64,000 nucleotides of DNA from Psychroflexus gondwanensis ACAM 44 (GTDB lineage: Bacteria > Bacteroidota > Bacteroidia > Flavobacteriales > Flavobacteriaceae): positions 54,904-118,903 of the forward strand of contig NZ_APLF01000007.1 in the NCBI RefSeq assembly GCF_000355905.1. Direction: 5' to 3'. Positions 53,816 through 61,565 of the stretch are shown one piece after another. The notes beneath the pieces are model-generated. The model made no database searches and was not told the origin of the DNA. It was given only the letters and a program-made list of their open reading frames with translations. Position numbers and translations under genes: made by a program. Position 1 is the stretch's first letter. Every line of letters begins with the position of its first letter.

Positions 53816-53889
53816 GGTCCCATAGCTCAGCTGGTTAGAGCACCTGACTCATAATCAGGTGGCCCTTGGTTCGAGTCCAAGTGGGACCA
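53816..53889 (+). tRNA. tRNA with anticodon CAT (tRNA-Met, elongator type likely)
   Basis: A 74-nt cloverleaf. The acceptor stem GGTCCCA pairs with TGGGACC (53882-53888), the D-arm has AGCTCAGCTGGTTAGAGC, the anticodon arm CCTGACTCATAATCAGG has the loop CTCATAA (anticodon CAT), and the T-arm is CTTGGTTCGAGTCCAAG. CCA is not encoded (A then CTT follows). The anticodon fits elongator Met, or Ile if lysidine-modified; the initiator is unlikely because the acceptor's first pair is G-C. It marks the boundary to the AT-rich island. Confidence 0.93.
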
Positions 53890-53894
53890 CTTTT

Positions 53895-53934
53895 AAAACC
53901 CTTAACCCATTGTAAATCAATGATTAAGGGTTTT
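53895..53934 (+). terminator. Terminator after tRNA
   Basis: An 11-bp stem (AAAACCCTTAA / TTAAGGGTTTT) with an inner CATTG/CAATG pairing is followed by T-rich sequence, beginning 6 nt after the tRNA 3' end. It fits a Rho-independent tRNA terminator. Confidence 0.75.
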
Positions 53935-54124
53935 TTATTTTTAGAAATGTACGATTTTTGTACGATTGAATGACTTAATTACATTTATACATAGCATTGT
54001 AGTCATGATTTTTTAAGTTTGACATATAAAGCTTTATTTAATTGAGAATTTAGCCTTAATAATATCATTGCCAAACGTTTATACCAAATACTATCAAATC
54101 TAATTTGTTTAAAAATAATCTTCT

Positions 54125-55285
54125 ATGGATTCCAAAATAATTTACAAAGAGTATAAAACAACTGGAAAGTTTTCATTTTGTAAAATCATCAACGATAAAA
54201 CACCAATTGAAAAAGATCTTTGGGATAATTTTTTAGAAGAAATTAAACCCATTAAAACTGAAGCTCACAATGTAATACGCTACTTGGATTATGATAGCAG
54301 TGTTGAGTTTAAATTTGATCTAATTGATTACCTCGGAAATTGTTCATCACTTCAAAACCACTCAAAATATAAAGTTGTTCTAACTGAGCTTATAGAAAAT
54401 ATAAAAACTATAAATAAAAAAAGAACTTTTGATCTTGATAAGATTATGCAAGCTGATTTAAATTCAGATGTAAACAACAGAATATATAATGTCATTGAAT
54501 GGGATTTAAAAACATCAAAAAATTGGAAACGAAAATTAGTTAGCCATCTTAAAAATCATAACATAAAAAGTTCTATGATTAGTAATGTTTTAGAGAGTGA
54601 AATTGAACATATTGGAAATATCTACAACAACTACATTAGAGTAAATTTATTATTACCCAAATTAAATCAGAATCGATTTGAAAACTTTAAAATTGATTTT
54701 AAAAATTATTCTGACGACATCTTTTATAAATTGAAGCAAATTGAAACATTATGTATAGAATTATCTTCCAAATTAGATGAAACCGATAAGAAAAAATGGG
54801 ACAACACTAGAAATTTCTTTCTCTTAGTCATCGATGAATTTCTAAAAAATTTAAAGGTTACCTATAATAACGACTTTAAGAGAACAAACTATTACCCATA
54901 TCTTGAAAAAAGTATTGAGCTACTCAATAGTATTAATAGTGATATTTTTCATAAAACTGATATTTTGAATGAAATTCCTTTAGACTTAAAAAATCATTCT
55001 AAGCTAGACAGAACAGCAAAAATTGCTTTACACATATTAGTAAGAGATTCGGATAATAATAAAAATGGCACTAAAACTTACCTAAATAAAGTTTATCATT
55101 TTATAAAACACAATTTTAAAAAACAAAAGCAAGCTGTCCTATTTGATGTTAATTACGATGAATATAAAAGTTTATTAAAAAGTAATTACAATCTAGATTC
55201 TAGTAAAAAAGTAGATGGAAAAATAAGAGATACGGACAAAAATGATTTTAATAACATACTTTCTGAAAGTAATGATTTTTCCTAG
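54125..55285 (+). CDS. Island protein of unknown function (386 aa)
   Basis: A 386-residue Lys/Asn/Ile-rich, mostly helical protein with no signal peptide or transmembrane segment. I recognise no domain. Features: a mixed N-terminal part (residues 1-70, YKEYKTTGKFSFCKIINDKTPIEKDLWDNF...), a long helical middle (about 75-290), and a C-terminal RTAKIALHILVRDSDNNKNG...HFIKHNFKKQKQ followed by a charged tail. It is the first gene after the tRNA and the sequence is very AT-rich, as in transferred DNA. A regulatory or cargo function cannot be assigned. Confidence 0.7.
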   Translation: MDSKIIYKEYKTTGKFSFCKIINDKTPIEKDLWDNFLEEIKPIKTEAHNVIRYLDYDSSVEFKFDLIDYLGNCSSLQNHSKYKVVLTELIENIKTINKKRTFDLDKIMQADLNSDVNNRIYNVIEWDLKTSKNWKRKLVSHLKNHNIKSSMISNVLESEIEHIGNIYNNYIRVNLLLPKLNQNRFENFKIDFKNYSDDIFYKLKQIETLCIELSSKLDETDKKKWDNTRNFFLLVIDEFLKNLKVTYNNDFKRTNYYPYLEKSIELLNSINSDIFHKTDILNEIPLDLKNHSKLDRTAKIALHILVRDSDNNKNGTKTYLNKVYHFIKHNFKKQKQAVLFDVNYDEYKSLLKSNYNLDSSKKVDGKIRDTDKNDFNNILSESNDFS

Positions 55286-55315
55286 ATATTTTAAAATTTA
55301 GAGCTTAAAACGCTC

Positions 55316-55371
55316 ACTCCCCTACTTACTCCCCTATAATTTGCTATAAACTCCCCTACTTACTCCCCTAT
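55316..55371 (+). repeat. Four iterations of ACTCCCCTA before the HTH gene
   Basis: ACTCCCCTA begins at 55316, 55328, 55350 and 55362 (spacing 12, 22, 12), making two 22-bp direct repeats 34 bp apart. The C-rich motif stands out in an AT-rich spacer 40-95 nt upstream of the excisionase-like gene. It looks like an array of protein-binding sites. Confidence 0.85.
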
Positions 55372-55410
55372 TTCTATTGCTTTATTGAAGCTTAATTAAA
55401 AGCAAAAAAA

Positions 55411-55689
55411 ATGGGTGAAAAAAATGCAGACTTTGTGGAGCTAATAGCTTCCAGAACTTGTCAACTTTTATTACAAAAAATTGACAACAAACTTGAAGGT
55501 TTAAAACCTAAAGAAACTAAAGACGAAGGCCTTCTGACAAGAGATGAAACTTGTAAGTTTCTCCAAATAGACTCTTCTACACTTTGGAGATGGACAAGAG
55601 AAGGTAAAATCAAGTTCTACGGAATTGGTTCCAGGCGGTACTACAAAAAAAGTGAACTACTAAAATCTCTTATTGAATTAAAATCTTGA
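55411..55689 (+). CDS. Excisionase-like HTH protein
   Basis: 92 residues. The C-terminal half (41-92) is a MerR-type/HTH_17 domain, LLTRDETCKFLQIDSSTLWRWTREGKIKFYGIGSRRYYKKSELLKSL, the usual fold of Bacteroidota excisionase-family regulators. The N-terminal 40 residues are helical (FVELIASRTCQLLLQKIDNKLEGL). Related proteins direct excision of integrated elements or regulate element genes. It lies just downstream of the ACTCCCCTA array and overlaps the next frame's possible TTG start. Confidence 0.85.
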   Translation: MGEKNADFVELIASRTCQLLLQKIDNKLEGLKPKETKDEGLLTRDETCKFLQIDSSTLWRWTREGKIKFYGIGSRRYYKKSELLKSLIELKS

Positions 55690-55691
55690 TC

Positions 55692-56009
55692 ATGGAGAAT
55701 TTAATTCACGATAAGGAGAACTATATCTTATCCGATGTAGAGCACTTAGAAAGAAGTCTACTAAAGCTTCAACATTTTTATAAACTTGATAGTAAGACAA
55801 GGATCTGCGTAAGTGAAATGTCAAATACACTCATTAGCTTAAATAAGAAGCTAATGAGAGAACCAAGGCCATCAACTCAGAATCTTGCAGATCAACTTAA
55901 TAAAGCACTTTTAGAAAACCCCGATGGTGATGGGGTAATCCTTAAGGTTTTTAAAAACACCGATTCTAAAGTCGAAAAATGTTCAATCATGAATTTTTAT
56001 TTAAGCTAA
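55692..56009 (+). CDS. Small island protein, unknown function
   Basis: I take the ATG at 55692 (MENLIHDKENYILSDVEHLERS) rather than a TTG six bases earlier that overlaps the HTH gene's stop. About 105 residues, acidic and helical in the first 60 (LSDVEHLERSLLKLQHFYKLDSKTRICVSEMSNTLISLNKKLM), with a short beta-like end (GDGVILKVFKNTDSKVEKCSIMNF). No domain recognised. Tightly spaced with its neighbours (3 nt and 4 nt), it belongs to the same transcription unit as the HTH gene. Confidence 0.65.
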   Translation: MENLIHDKENYILSDVEHLERSLLKLQHFYKLDSKTRICVSEMSNTLISLNKKLMREPRPSTQNLADQLNKALLENPDGDGVILKVFKNTDSKVEKCSIMNFYLS

Positions 56010-56013
56010 AATC

Positions 56014-56586
56014 ATGAAAGACAAAAAAAACAGTACAAATCATTTGAGCTTTAATGAAAGTTTAAAACCAAAAAATAAAATTATGAAAACGGAAACCATA
56101 TCAATAAGAATATCAACGGAACTAAAACAAAAGCTTGAAAAGATCAGCGAAGAAACTGGTCTTACAAATTCACAAATCATACGACCATTGATTGAAGAAA
56201 AAACTATTGAACCAGAGACCATCGACCTTGGAGAGGGAAGGTTTTACAATACTATCTCAGATCATGAATTGACAAACAGTTTAGAATTTTTAGAACTAAT
56301 ATTTTGGTTACTTGATAAAAAGAGAGAGCCTAGAACGGATGAACATGATGTGTTTTACAAACAGCAACTTAAGACCATTGATAGAATTATGCAAAGTGAG
56401 CTTTTTTTTCAGGATTTTCTAAGTGAACTAGTAAAGGTTAAAAGAGAGCTTGAGCTTATTCTGAATGATAAATCTATCTATAAATTTAATTTTCCTGATG
56501 AGGATGGATTTGATTACGAAGAGTTATGTAAGAACATTCATATGATTCGATTCAATTCTGAGAATGATCAATTAATTCCATTTTAA
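56014..56586 (+). CDS. Ribbon-helix-helix protein
   Basis: 190 residues, or 167 if translation begins at the internal ATG at 56083. The segment TETISIRISTELKQKLEKISEETGLTNSQIIRPLIEEK (about 25-62) has the beta-strand plus two-helix pattern of CopG/Arc-type ribbon-helix-helix DNA-binding proteins. The remaining 120 residues are helical and unassigned. It may be a repressor or a relaxosome/partition accessory. The palindromic TGTA-W-TACA array downstream is an attractive target, but this is inference. Confidence 0.75.
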   Translation: MKDKKNSTNHLSFNESLKPKNKIMKTETISIRISTELKQKLEKISEETGLTNSQIIRPLIEEKTIEPETIDLGEGRFYNTISDHELTNSLEFLELIFWLLDKKREPRTDEHDVFYKQQLKTIDRIMQSELFFQDFLSELVKVKRELELILNDKSIYKFNFPDEDGFDYEELCKNIHMIRFNSENDQLIPF

Positions 56587-56597
56587 AACGATCTATT

Positions 56598-57857
56598 ATG
56601 TCATATAAAAATAATAAAGACAATATTTCAGAAGGGTCTCAAAACCCTTCTGAAAGTCTTAAAGAAAAATTGGAAAAGTTAATAGACAAAGTACCTGATG
56701 TTTTTAGAGACTTAATTGAAGAAAGCTATGAACATAAGCGTGTTCCAAAAGAGTATTTGCTTACCTCAATACTATACGCAATAAGTTCAGCAGTGGGTAA
56801 AACATTTTACACCAAGGAGCTTAATTATATAAATTATCCTAATTGCTATTTTATTATTGTTGGCAGTAGAGGTGATGCGAAAACTGAAGCTTTGAAAATA
56901 GCAAATAAGCCTATTATTGATTTTGACAACGAGTCTTATGAAGTATTTAATGACTCAAGAGGAGATAATACTGAAAACAATAAAGTACCTAGAAAGCAGA
57001 TACTAATTCAAAATGCTACCATTGAAAAGGCCCAACTTACCCATTATCATAATCTGGGCGGTGTAGGCTTATTTTACGATGAAATAAGAGCCATAGTACA
57101 AAAAATGAATAATCCAAACAGTAGAGATGGTCACGATTGGGAAGTACTCCTTTTGGAAGCTTTTACAAACGGCATTTTAGATGTAAGCAGAAAAACGACT
57201 GATACTTTTAGAATTACTAAAACCTATTTAACTATGCTTGGTGGTATCCAACATCAGTTCATCCCTGACCTTTTTAGTAAAGGATTAGTTGGCTCTGGAT
57301 TAATTGACCGATTATTATTTACAAATAAAATAACAAGCAACTCTACCGTCTCTAGAAAAAAGATTGATGATTGTGTTTTTGAGCGTTATAATGCTACAAT
57401 CCGAAACCTACTGGAATATAAAAAGCAAAGTGAAGACCCCGAAGAAGAAGTGAGGGAGCATAGGATCTACTATACTCAAGATGCTGAAGACTTATTATTT
57501 GATTACACTCAAAAATTTGAAGATGAAAAGATTAATGCAGAATCACCTTTAACAGAGTACTATTCTAAATTGATAATCTACTTACACAAACTCATTATAA
57601 TTTGTTTTTTAATGAAACACACTGAAGAGAGAACGTTCAAATCAAAAATAGATAAGGAAACAGTTCTATTAGCGGTTGACATGGTTGAATTTTATCTTCT
57701 TAATTTCAAGATGCTAATTTCGAATCATGACACTACTGGAGTTGATAAAAATGATATTATCAATCTTGCCAAGAAGAATGAAGCTCCTCAAAAGTCTGTT
57801 GGGCATGTCCTAGGTCTTTCGAAAGGGCAGGTTTCTAAACTTTGGAACAAAGCATAA
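56598..57857 (+). CDS. DUF3987-type mobile-element protein
   Basis: 419 residues. SYEHKRVPKEYLLTSILYAISSAVGKTF and then YFIIVGSRGDAKTEALKIA (84-102), with a P-loop-like but degenerate GSRGDAKT, and GGVGLFYDEIRAIVQKM (154-170) with a Walker B-like YDE, fit the DUF3987 family. That family is found on Bacteroidota mobile elements, near or fused to primases. The C-terminus (GVDKNDIINLAKKNEAPQKSVGHVLGLSKGQVSKLWNKA) is a small HTH. A replication or primase-linked role is plausible, not shown. It ends directly against a perfect inverted repeat. Confidence 0.75.
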   Translation: MSYKNNKDNISEGSQNPSESLKEKLEKLIDKVPDVFRDLIEESYEHKRVPKEYLLTSILYAISSAVGKTFYTKELNYINYPNCYFIIVGSRGDAKTEALKIANKPIIDFDNESYEVFNDSRGDNTENNKVPRKQILIQNATIEKAQLTHYHNLGGVGLFYDEIRAIVQKMNNPNSRDGHDWEVLLLEAFTNGILDVSRKTTDTFRITKTYLTMLGGIQHQFIPDLFSKGLVGSGLIDRLLFTNKITSNSTVSRKKIDDCVFERYNATIRNLLEYKKQSEDPEEEVREHRIYYTQDAEDLLFDYTQKFEDEKINAESPLTEYYSKLIIYLHKLIIICFLMKHTEERTFKSKIDKETVLLAVDMVEFYLLNFKMLISNHDTTGVDKNDIINLAKKNEAPQKSVGHVLGLSKGQVSKLWNKA

Positions 57858-57954
57858 GAAACTGGAAACTTGAAACTATTTGTAAATAGGCTATAATATT
57901 CTGTATATCAGCAATATATATCTAAAAAACATTTAGTTTCAAGTTTCCAGTTTC
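57858..57954. repeat. 21-bp perfect inverted repeat built from GAAACT heptads
   Basis: The left arm 57858-57878 and right arm 57934-57954 are exact reverse complements with a 55-bp AT-rich spacer. Each arm contains three GAAACT (or AGTTTC) hexamers every 7 bp. It begins one base after the stop codon of the DUF3987 gene. It could be a terminator-like structure or a set of binding sites; the 7-bp phasing argues for something beyond a simple terminator. Confidence 0.85.
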
Positions 57955-58009
57955 ATTCTGTTGCAAAGAGATTTTTCAAATGGTATCCAAAAAAGGCAAG
58001 CTTCACTTT

Positions 58010-58288
58010 TGTAATACAATCGATCGAATAATGTAATACAAGACTTAAATAATTGTAATACAAGATGATTAAAACACTCCAAAATGTATTACAAGACTTA
58101 AATAATTGTAATACAAGATGATTAAAACACTCCAAAATGTATTACAAATGCTGTATTACATACTGTAATCACCGTTGAAATGTAATACGGATAGTAAAAT
58201 ACATGAGTATTTGAGCTTAAAACCCTTGTAACATACTGTATAAATTACATGATAGTTTTATTTTGATGTATTACAGATATGTAATACG
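58010..58288. repeat. Array of ten TGTA-W-TAC(A/G) palindromic sites
   Basis: Sites start at 58010, 58032, 58054, 58085, 58107, 58138, 58152, 58181, 58267 and 58280. Eight are exact TGTA(A/T)TACA; those at 58181 and 58280 end in TACG. The first gaps are 22, 22, 31, 22, 31 bp, close to whole helical turns. A wider palindrome, TGTA-N5-TACA, lies at 58237-58249. This covers most of the 517-bp space (57858-58374) before the restriction gene, which holds no ORF I can support. Confidence 0.9.
58038..58143. repeat. 53-bp perfect tandem duplication inside the array
   Basis: 58038-58090 and 58091-58143 are identical. Each unit carries one TGTAATACA (58054 and 58107), and a TGTATTACA spans each unit's end (58085 and 58138). 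The duplication thus amplified the binding-site motif while keeping 22/31-bp spacing. Confidence 0.9.
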
Positions 58289-58374
58289 ATGAACTGTGTT
58301 GATAATTTTCACTCTACTACTCAATAAGTTTAGTAATTTAGGGGTTAAATCTATAATGAAATACTAAATATCCA

Positions 58375-61300
58375 ATGGCGTTATTCCAAAGCACTGTTAT
58401 TGAAAAATATATTAATGCTCAAGATCAAAAGGTTCTTAAAGAGAAGTGGGAAGCTTATAAGGTACACTTCCATGACCCCAACATTCAAGAGAATATAAGA
58501 AATGCTAAAGAGGAGCAATATCAAGAGGGCTTCCTAAGGGATTTGTTCGTCAAAATTCTGGGTTATACACTTAACCCTGCCAACGACTATAACTTAACTA
58601 CAGAGCTTAAAAACGTTAAAGACAGCAAAAAGGCAGACGGCGGAATTGTTGTAAAGGACAAAGTAGTGGGTGTCATTGAACTTAAAGGCACAAATACCAC
58701 CGATCTAAGTAAAGTTGAAACGCAAGCTTTTGGTTATAAAAACAATCAATCAGGTTGTACGTATGTTATTACCTCCAATTTTGAAAAACTTAGATTCTAT
58801 ATAGACAATGCTATAGAGCATCAAGCCTTTAATTTGTTTGAGCTTAGTGAAACTGAATTTAGCTTGCTTTATCTGTGTTTGGCTTATGACAATATAAACC
58901 GTGACCTTCCTAAAAAGATTAAGAATGACTCTCATAACCAGGAGGAAATTACAACTAAACAGCTTTATAAAGACTATAGTCTCTTCAAGAGAGAGCTTTT
59001 TAATAATTTAGTAGAGCTTAATCCAAATTTTGAACCCCTACTCCTATTCAAAAAATCTCAAAAACTACTTGATCGATTCTTGTTTTTATTCTTTGCTGAA
59101 GACAGGCACTTACTACCACCCAATTCGGTGAGAATGATATTAAAGCAATGGAAACAGCTTCAGGAAATGGATGCTTATGCTCCACTTTATAAAAGATTCA
59201 AGAAATATTTCGGGTATCTTAATACTGGACACAAAGGCAAAAAATATGACGTTTATCCTTACAACGGGGGATTATTTAAACCAGATGAAGTTCTAGATCA
59301 TGTAAAGATTGATGATGAACTTTTATACAAGTACACGCTTAAACTTTCTGAATATGATTTTGCTAGTGAAGTTGACGTCAATATTCTAGGACATATTTTT
59401 GAAAATTCCTTGAATGAGATTGAAGAAATTCAAACCCAGTTGGAAGAAAATCCAACTGAGGTAAAACTATCTAAACGGAAAAAAGACGGTGTGTTTTACA
59501 CTCCAAAATACATCACGAAATACATTGTTGAAAATACCATTGGAAAGCTTTGTGAAGAAAAGAAAACCGAAGTTAATCTTGTAGAAGAAGATTATAATAT
59601 CAATAGACAGACTAAAACTAAAAAAGACTTATTAAAGAAACTAAACACTTACCGAGAGTGGTTATTACAACTTACCGTTGTAGACCCTGCTTGTGGGTCT
59701 GGGGCATTTCTTAATGAAGCTTTGAATTATCTGATAGCTGAACACCAGTACTTAGATGAATTGGAAACTAAACTGATGGGCGGTGGTTTAGTCTTTCCCA
59801 ATGTGGAGAACAGTATTTTAGAAAATAATTTGTTTGGGGTAGACATTAATAATGAATCGGTTGAAATTGCCAAATTGTCCTTATGGTTACGCACAGCACA
59901 ACCCAATCGTAAGCTTAACGACTTAAGCAATAACATTAAATGCGGTAACTCCTTAATAGATGATCCCGAAGTAGCAGGAGATAAGGCTTTTAACTGGGAA
60001 AGAGAATTTTCGCAAGTGTTTGCTAAAGGTGGCTTTGATGTGGTAATTGGTAATCCACCATATTTAAGAAAACAGGGGTTAATAGAAAGTTACCCTGAAA
60101 TGTGTGATTTTTATGAGAATAAATATCAATCTGCAACTTCGAACTATGATATTTATGCTCTTTTTATGGAAAGGAGCTTTGATCTCATAAATAAGACGGG
60201 GATTGTATCATATATTTTACCTCATAAATTTTTAGTTACTGATTTTGGAGTAGGTATAAGACAATTTTTTATGGGGACCCTAGCTGTAAAAAGTATTTTA
60301 CACTTTGGCTCTGAAATGGTTTTTACAGACGCCTCCACTTATACCTGTATAATCAACTTAGATAAATCTAAAAAAGACAAAGTACATTTCAAAAAAGTCA
60401 CCCCAATGGAAATAAATAATCCTTTTAATTGGGACTATATTTTTTACAAAAATCTGACTGAAAACAATTGGGATTTACAAAGTCAAAGAGTATTTGATAC
60501 CATAGAAAAATTAAAGAAACAGTCTTTTACAATTGATAGTGTGTTTGATAGGATTTTTCAAGGAATAGCAAGTGGTGGTGACAAATTCTTTTTTTTGGAG
60601 GAGATCACTAATAATGGGAGTAAGGGCATGTTTTATTCTCAAATTTTAGATGAAATCGTCGAATTGGAATATGATATTTTAAATCCAGTTTTAAAAGGTT
60701 TTGAAATTACCAAATACAACAAACCTAAAAACAAACTTTATACTATTTTTCCTTATTCAATTAATGATAATAAAGCAGTTCCATTAAAATTCATCGAAAT
60801 CGAATCTCAGTACCCATTGACTACTGATTATTTCAAAAAAAACGAAGAATTTTTGAGAGCTAGAGAAAAAGGCAGATTTGATAATGATGATGAATGGTTT
60901 TTGTTTAGCCGTAAACAAGGTATTTCAGGTGTAGAAATACCAAAAATAATGACAAGAGAAATTTCATTAGGTTGTAATATGACTTATGATGAAAGGGGAG
61001 AGTTTTATCACAATACAAAAGTATATTCTTTTATAAAAAATAAAAACTTTAATGTAGATGACAAATTTTATTTGTCAATTCTTAATTCTAAAGTCATGTG
61101 GTTTTTCTTAAAAAGTACAGGTTCGGAATATAGAGGTGGATATTTTGTTTTTAAAACTAATTATCTAAAACCATTCCCCTTACCTGAAATACCTTCAAAT
61201 CCAAAACCATATATTGAAATAGTAAACTTGATACTTTCATTGAACAAAGAGTTACAAGAGCTTTCATCAAAATTCCAACGTTCGCTACAACGCCAATTTC

Positions 61301-61563
61301 AAGAAGAATTAGAAAAACTACCTGGGAAACTGGAAGATTGGCATGAGTTAGGTTATGCAGATTTTATAAAAGAACTAAAAAAGAAAAAGATAAAACTCAG
61401 CCTATCTCAAGAAGCTGAGTGGGAAGACTACTTCCTTGAAGAACAAGAGAAAGCAGTCCTGCTTAAAACACAGATCGAAACTACAGATACAGAGATCAAC
61501 CAGATGGTTTATGAGTTGTATGGATTGACTGAGGAAGAAATTGAGATAGTGGAAAATAGTTGA
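58375..61563 (+). CDS. Type IIG-like restriction-modification enzyme (Eco57I-type methylase fused to nuclease)
   Basis: 1062 residues combining nuclease and methyltransferase. The N-terminus has a PD-(D/E)xK-like site: ADGG (Asp88) followed by VVGVIELKGTN (Glu102, Lys104). A helical linker leads to the N6-adenine methylase domain: KDGVFYTPKYITKYIVE (about 372-388), motif I VVDPACGSGAFLNEAL (from Asp437) and motif IV DVVIGNPPYLR (Asn560-Tyr563). Residues of about 720-970 are a TaqI/Eco57I-like target-recognition region (GIASGGDKFFF, GYFVFKTNYLKPFPLPEIP), and a coiled-coil tail follows. Such enzymes methylate and cut foreign DNA with one polypeptide. It is preceded by the palindrome array and followed directly by AbiH. 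Confidence 0.9.
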   Translation: MALFQSTVIEKYINAQDQKVLKEKWEAYKVHFHDPNIQENIRNAKEEQYQEGFLRDLFVKILGYTLNPANDYNLTTELKNVKDSKKADGGIVVKDKVVGVIELKGTNTTDLSKVETQAFGYKNNQSGCTYVITSNFEKLRFYIDNAIEHQAFNLFELSETEFSLLYLCLAYDNINRDLPKKIKNDSHNQEEITTKQLYKDYSLFKRELFNNLVELNPNFEPLLLFKKSQKLLDRFLFLFFAEDRHLLPPNSVRMILKQWKQLQEMDAYAPLYKRFKKYFGYLNTGHKGKKYDVYPYNGGLFKPDEVLDHVKIDDELLYKYTLKLSEYDFASEVDVNILGHIFENSLNEIEEIQTQLEENPTEVKLSKRKKDGVFYTPKYITKYIVENTIGKLCEEKKTEVNLVEEDYNINRQTKTKKDLLKKLNTYREWLLQLTVVDPACGSGAFLNEALNYLIAEHQYLDELETKLMGGGLVFPNVENSILENNLFGVDINNESVEIAKLSLWLRTAQPNRKLNDLSNNIKCGNSLIDDPEVAGDKAFNWEREFSQVFAKGGFDVVIGNPPYLRKQGLIESYPEMCDFYENKYQSATSNYDIYALFMERSFDLINKTGIVSYILPHKFLVTDFGVGIRQFFMGTLAVKSILHFGSEMVFTDASTYTCIINLDKSKKDKVHFKKVTPMEINNPFNWDYIFYKNLTENNWDLQSQRVFDTIEKLKKQSFTIDSVFDRIFQGIASGGDKFFFLEEITNNGSKGMFYSQILDEIVELEYDILNPVLKGFEITKYNKPKNKLYTIFPYSINDNKAVPLKFIEIESQYPLTTDYFKKNEEFLRAREKGRFDNDDEWFLFSRKQGISGVEIPKIMTREISLGCNMTYDERGEFYHNTKVYSFIKNKNFNVDDKFYLSILNSKVMWFFLKSTGSEYRGGYFVFKTNYLKPFPLPEIPSNPKPYIEIVNLILSLNKELQELSSKFQRSLQRQFQEELEKLPGKLEDWHELGYADFIKELKKKKIKLSLSQEAEWEDYFLEEQEKAVLLKTQIETTDTEINQMVYELYGLTEEEIEIVENS

Positions 61564-61565
61564 GT

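Noticed and set aside
54271..54279. A TGTAATACG inside the first island gene
   Set aside because: A single coding copy, expected by chance in AT-rich DNA.
58038..58143. Repeats considered as a CRISPR array
   Set aside because: The units are contiguous with no variable spacers, only two copies exist, and no cas genes are near.
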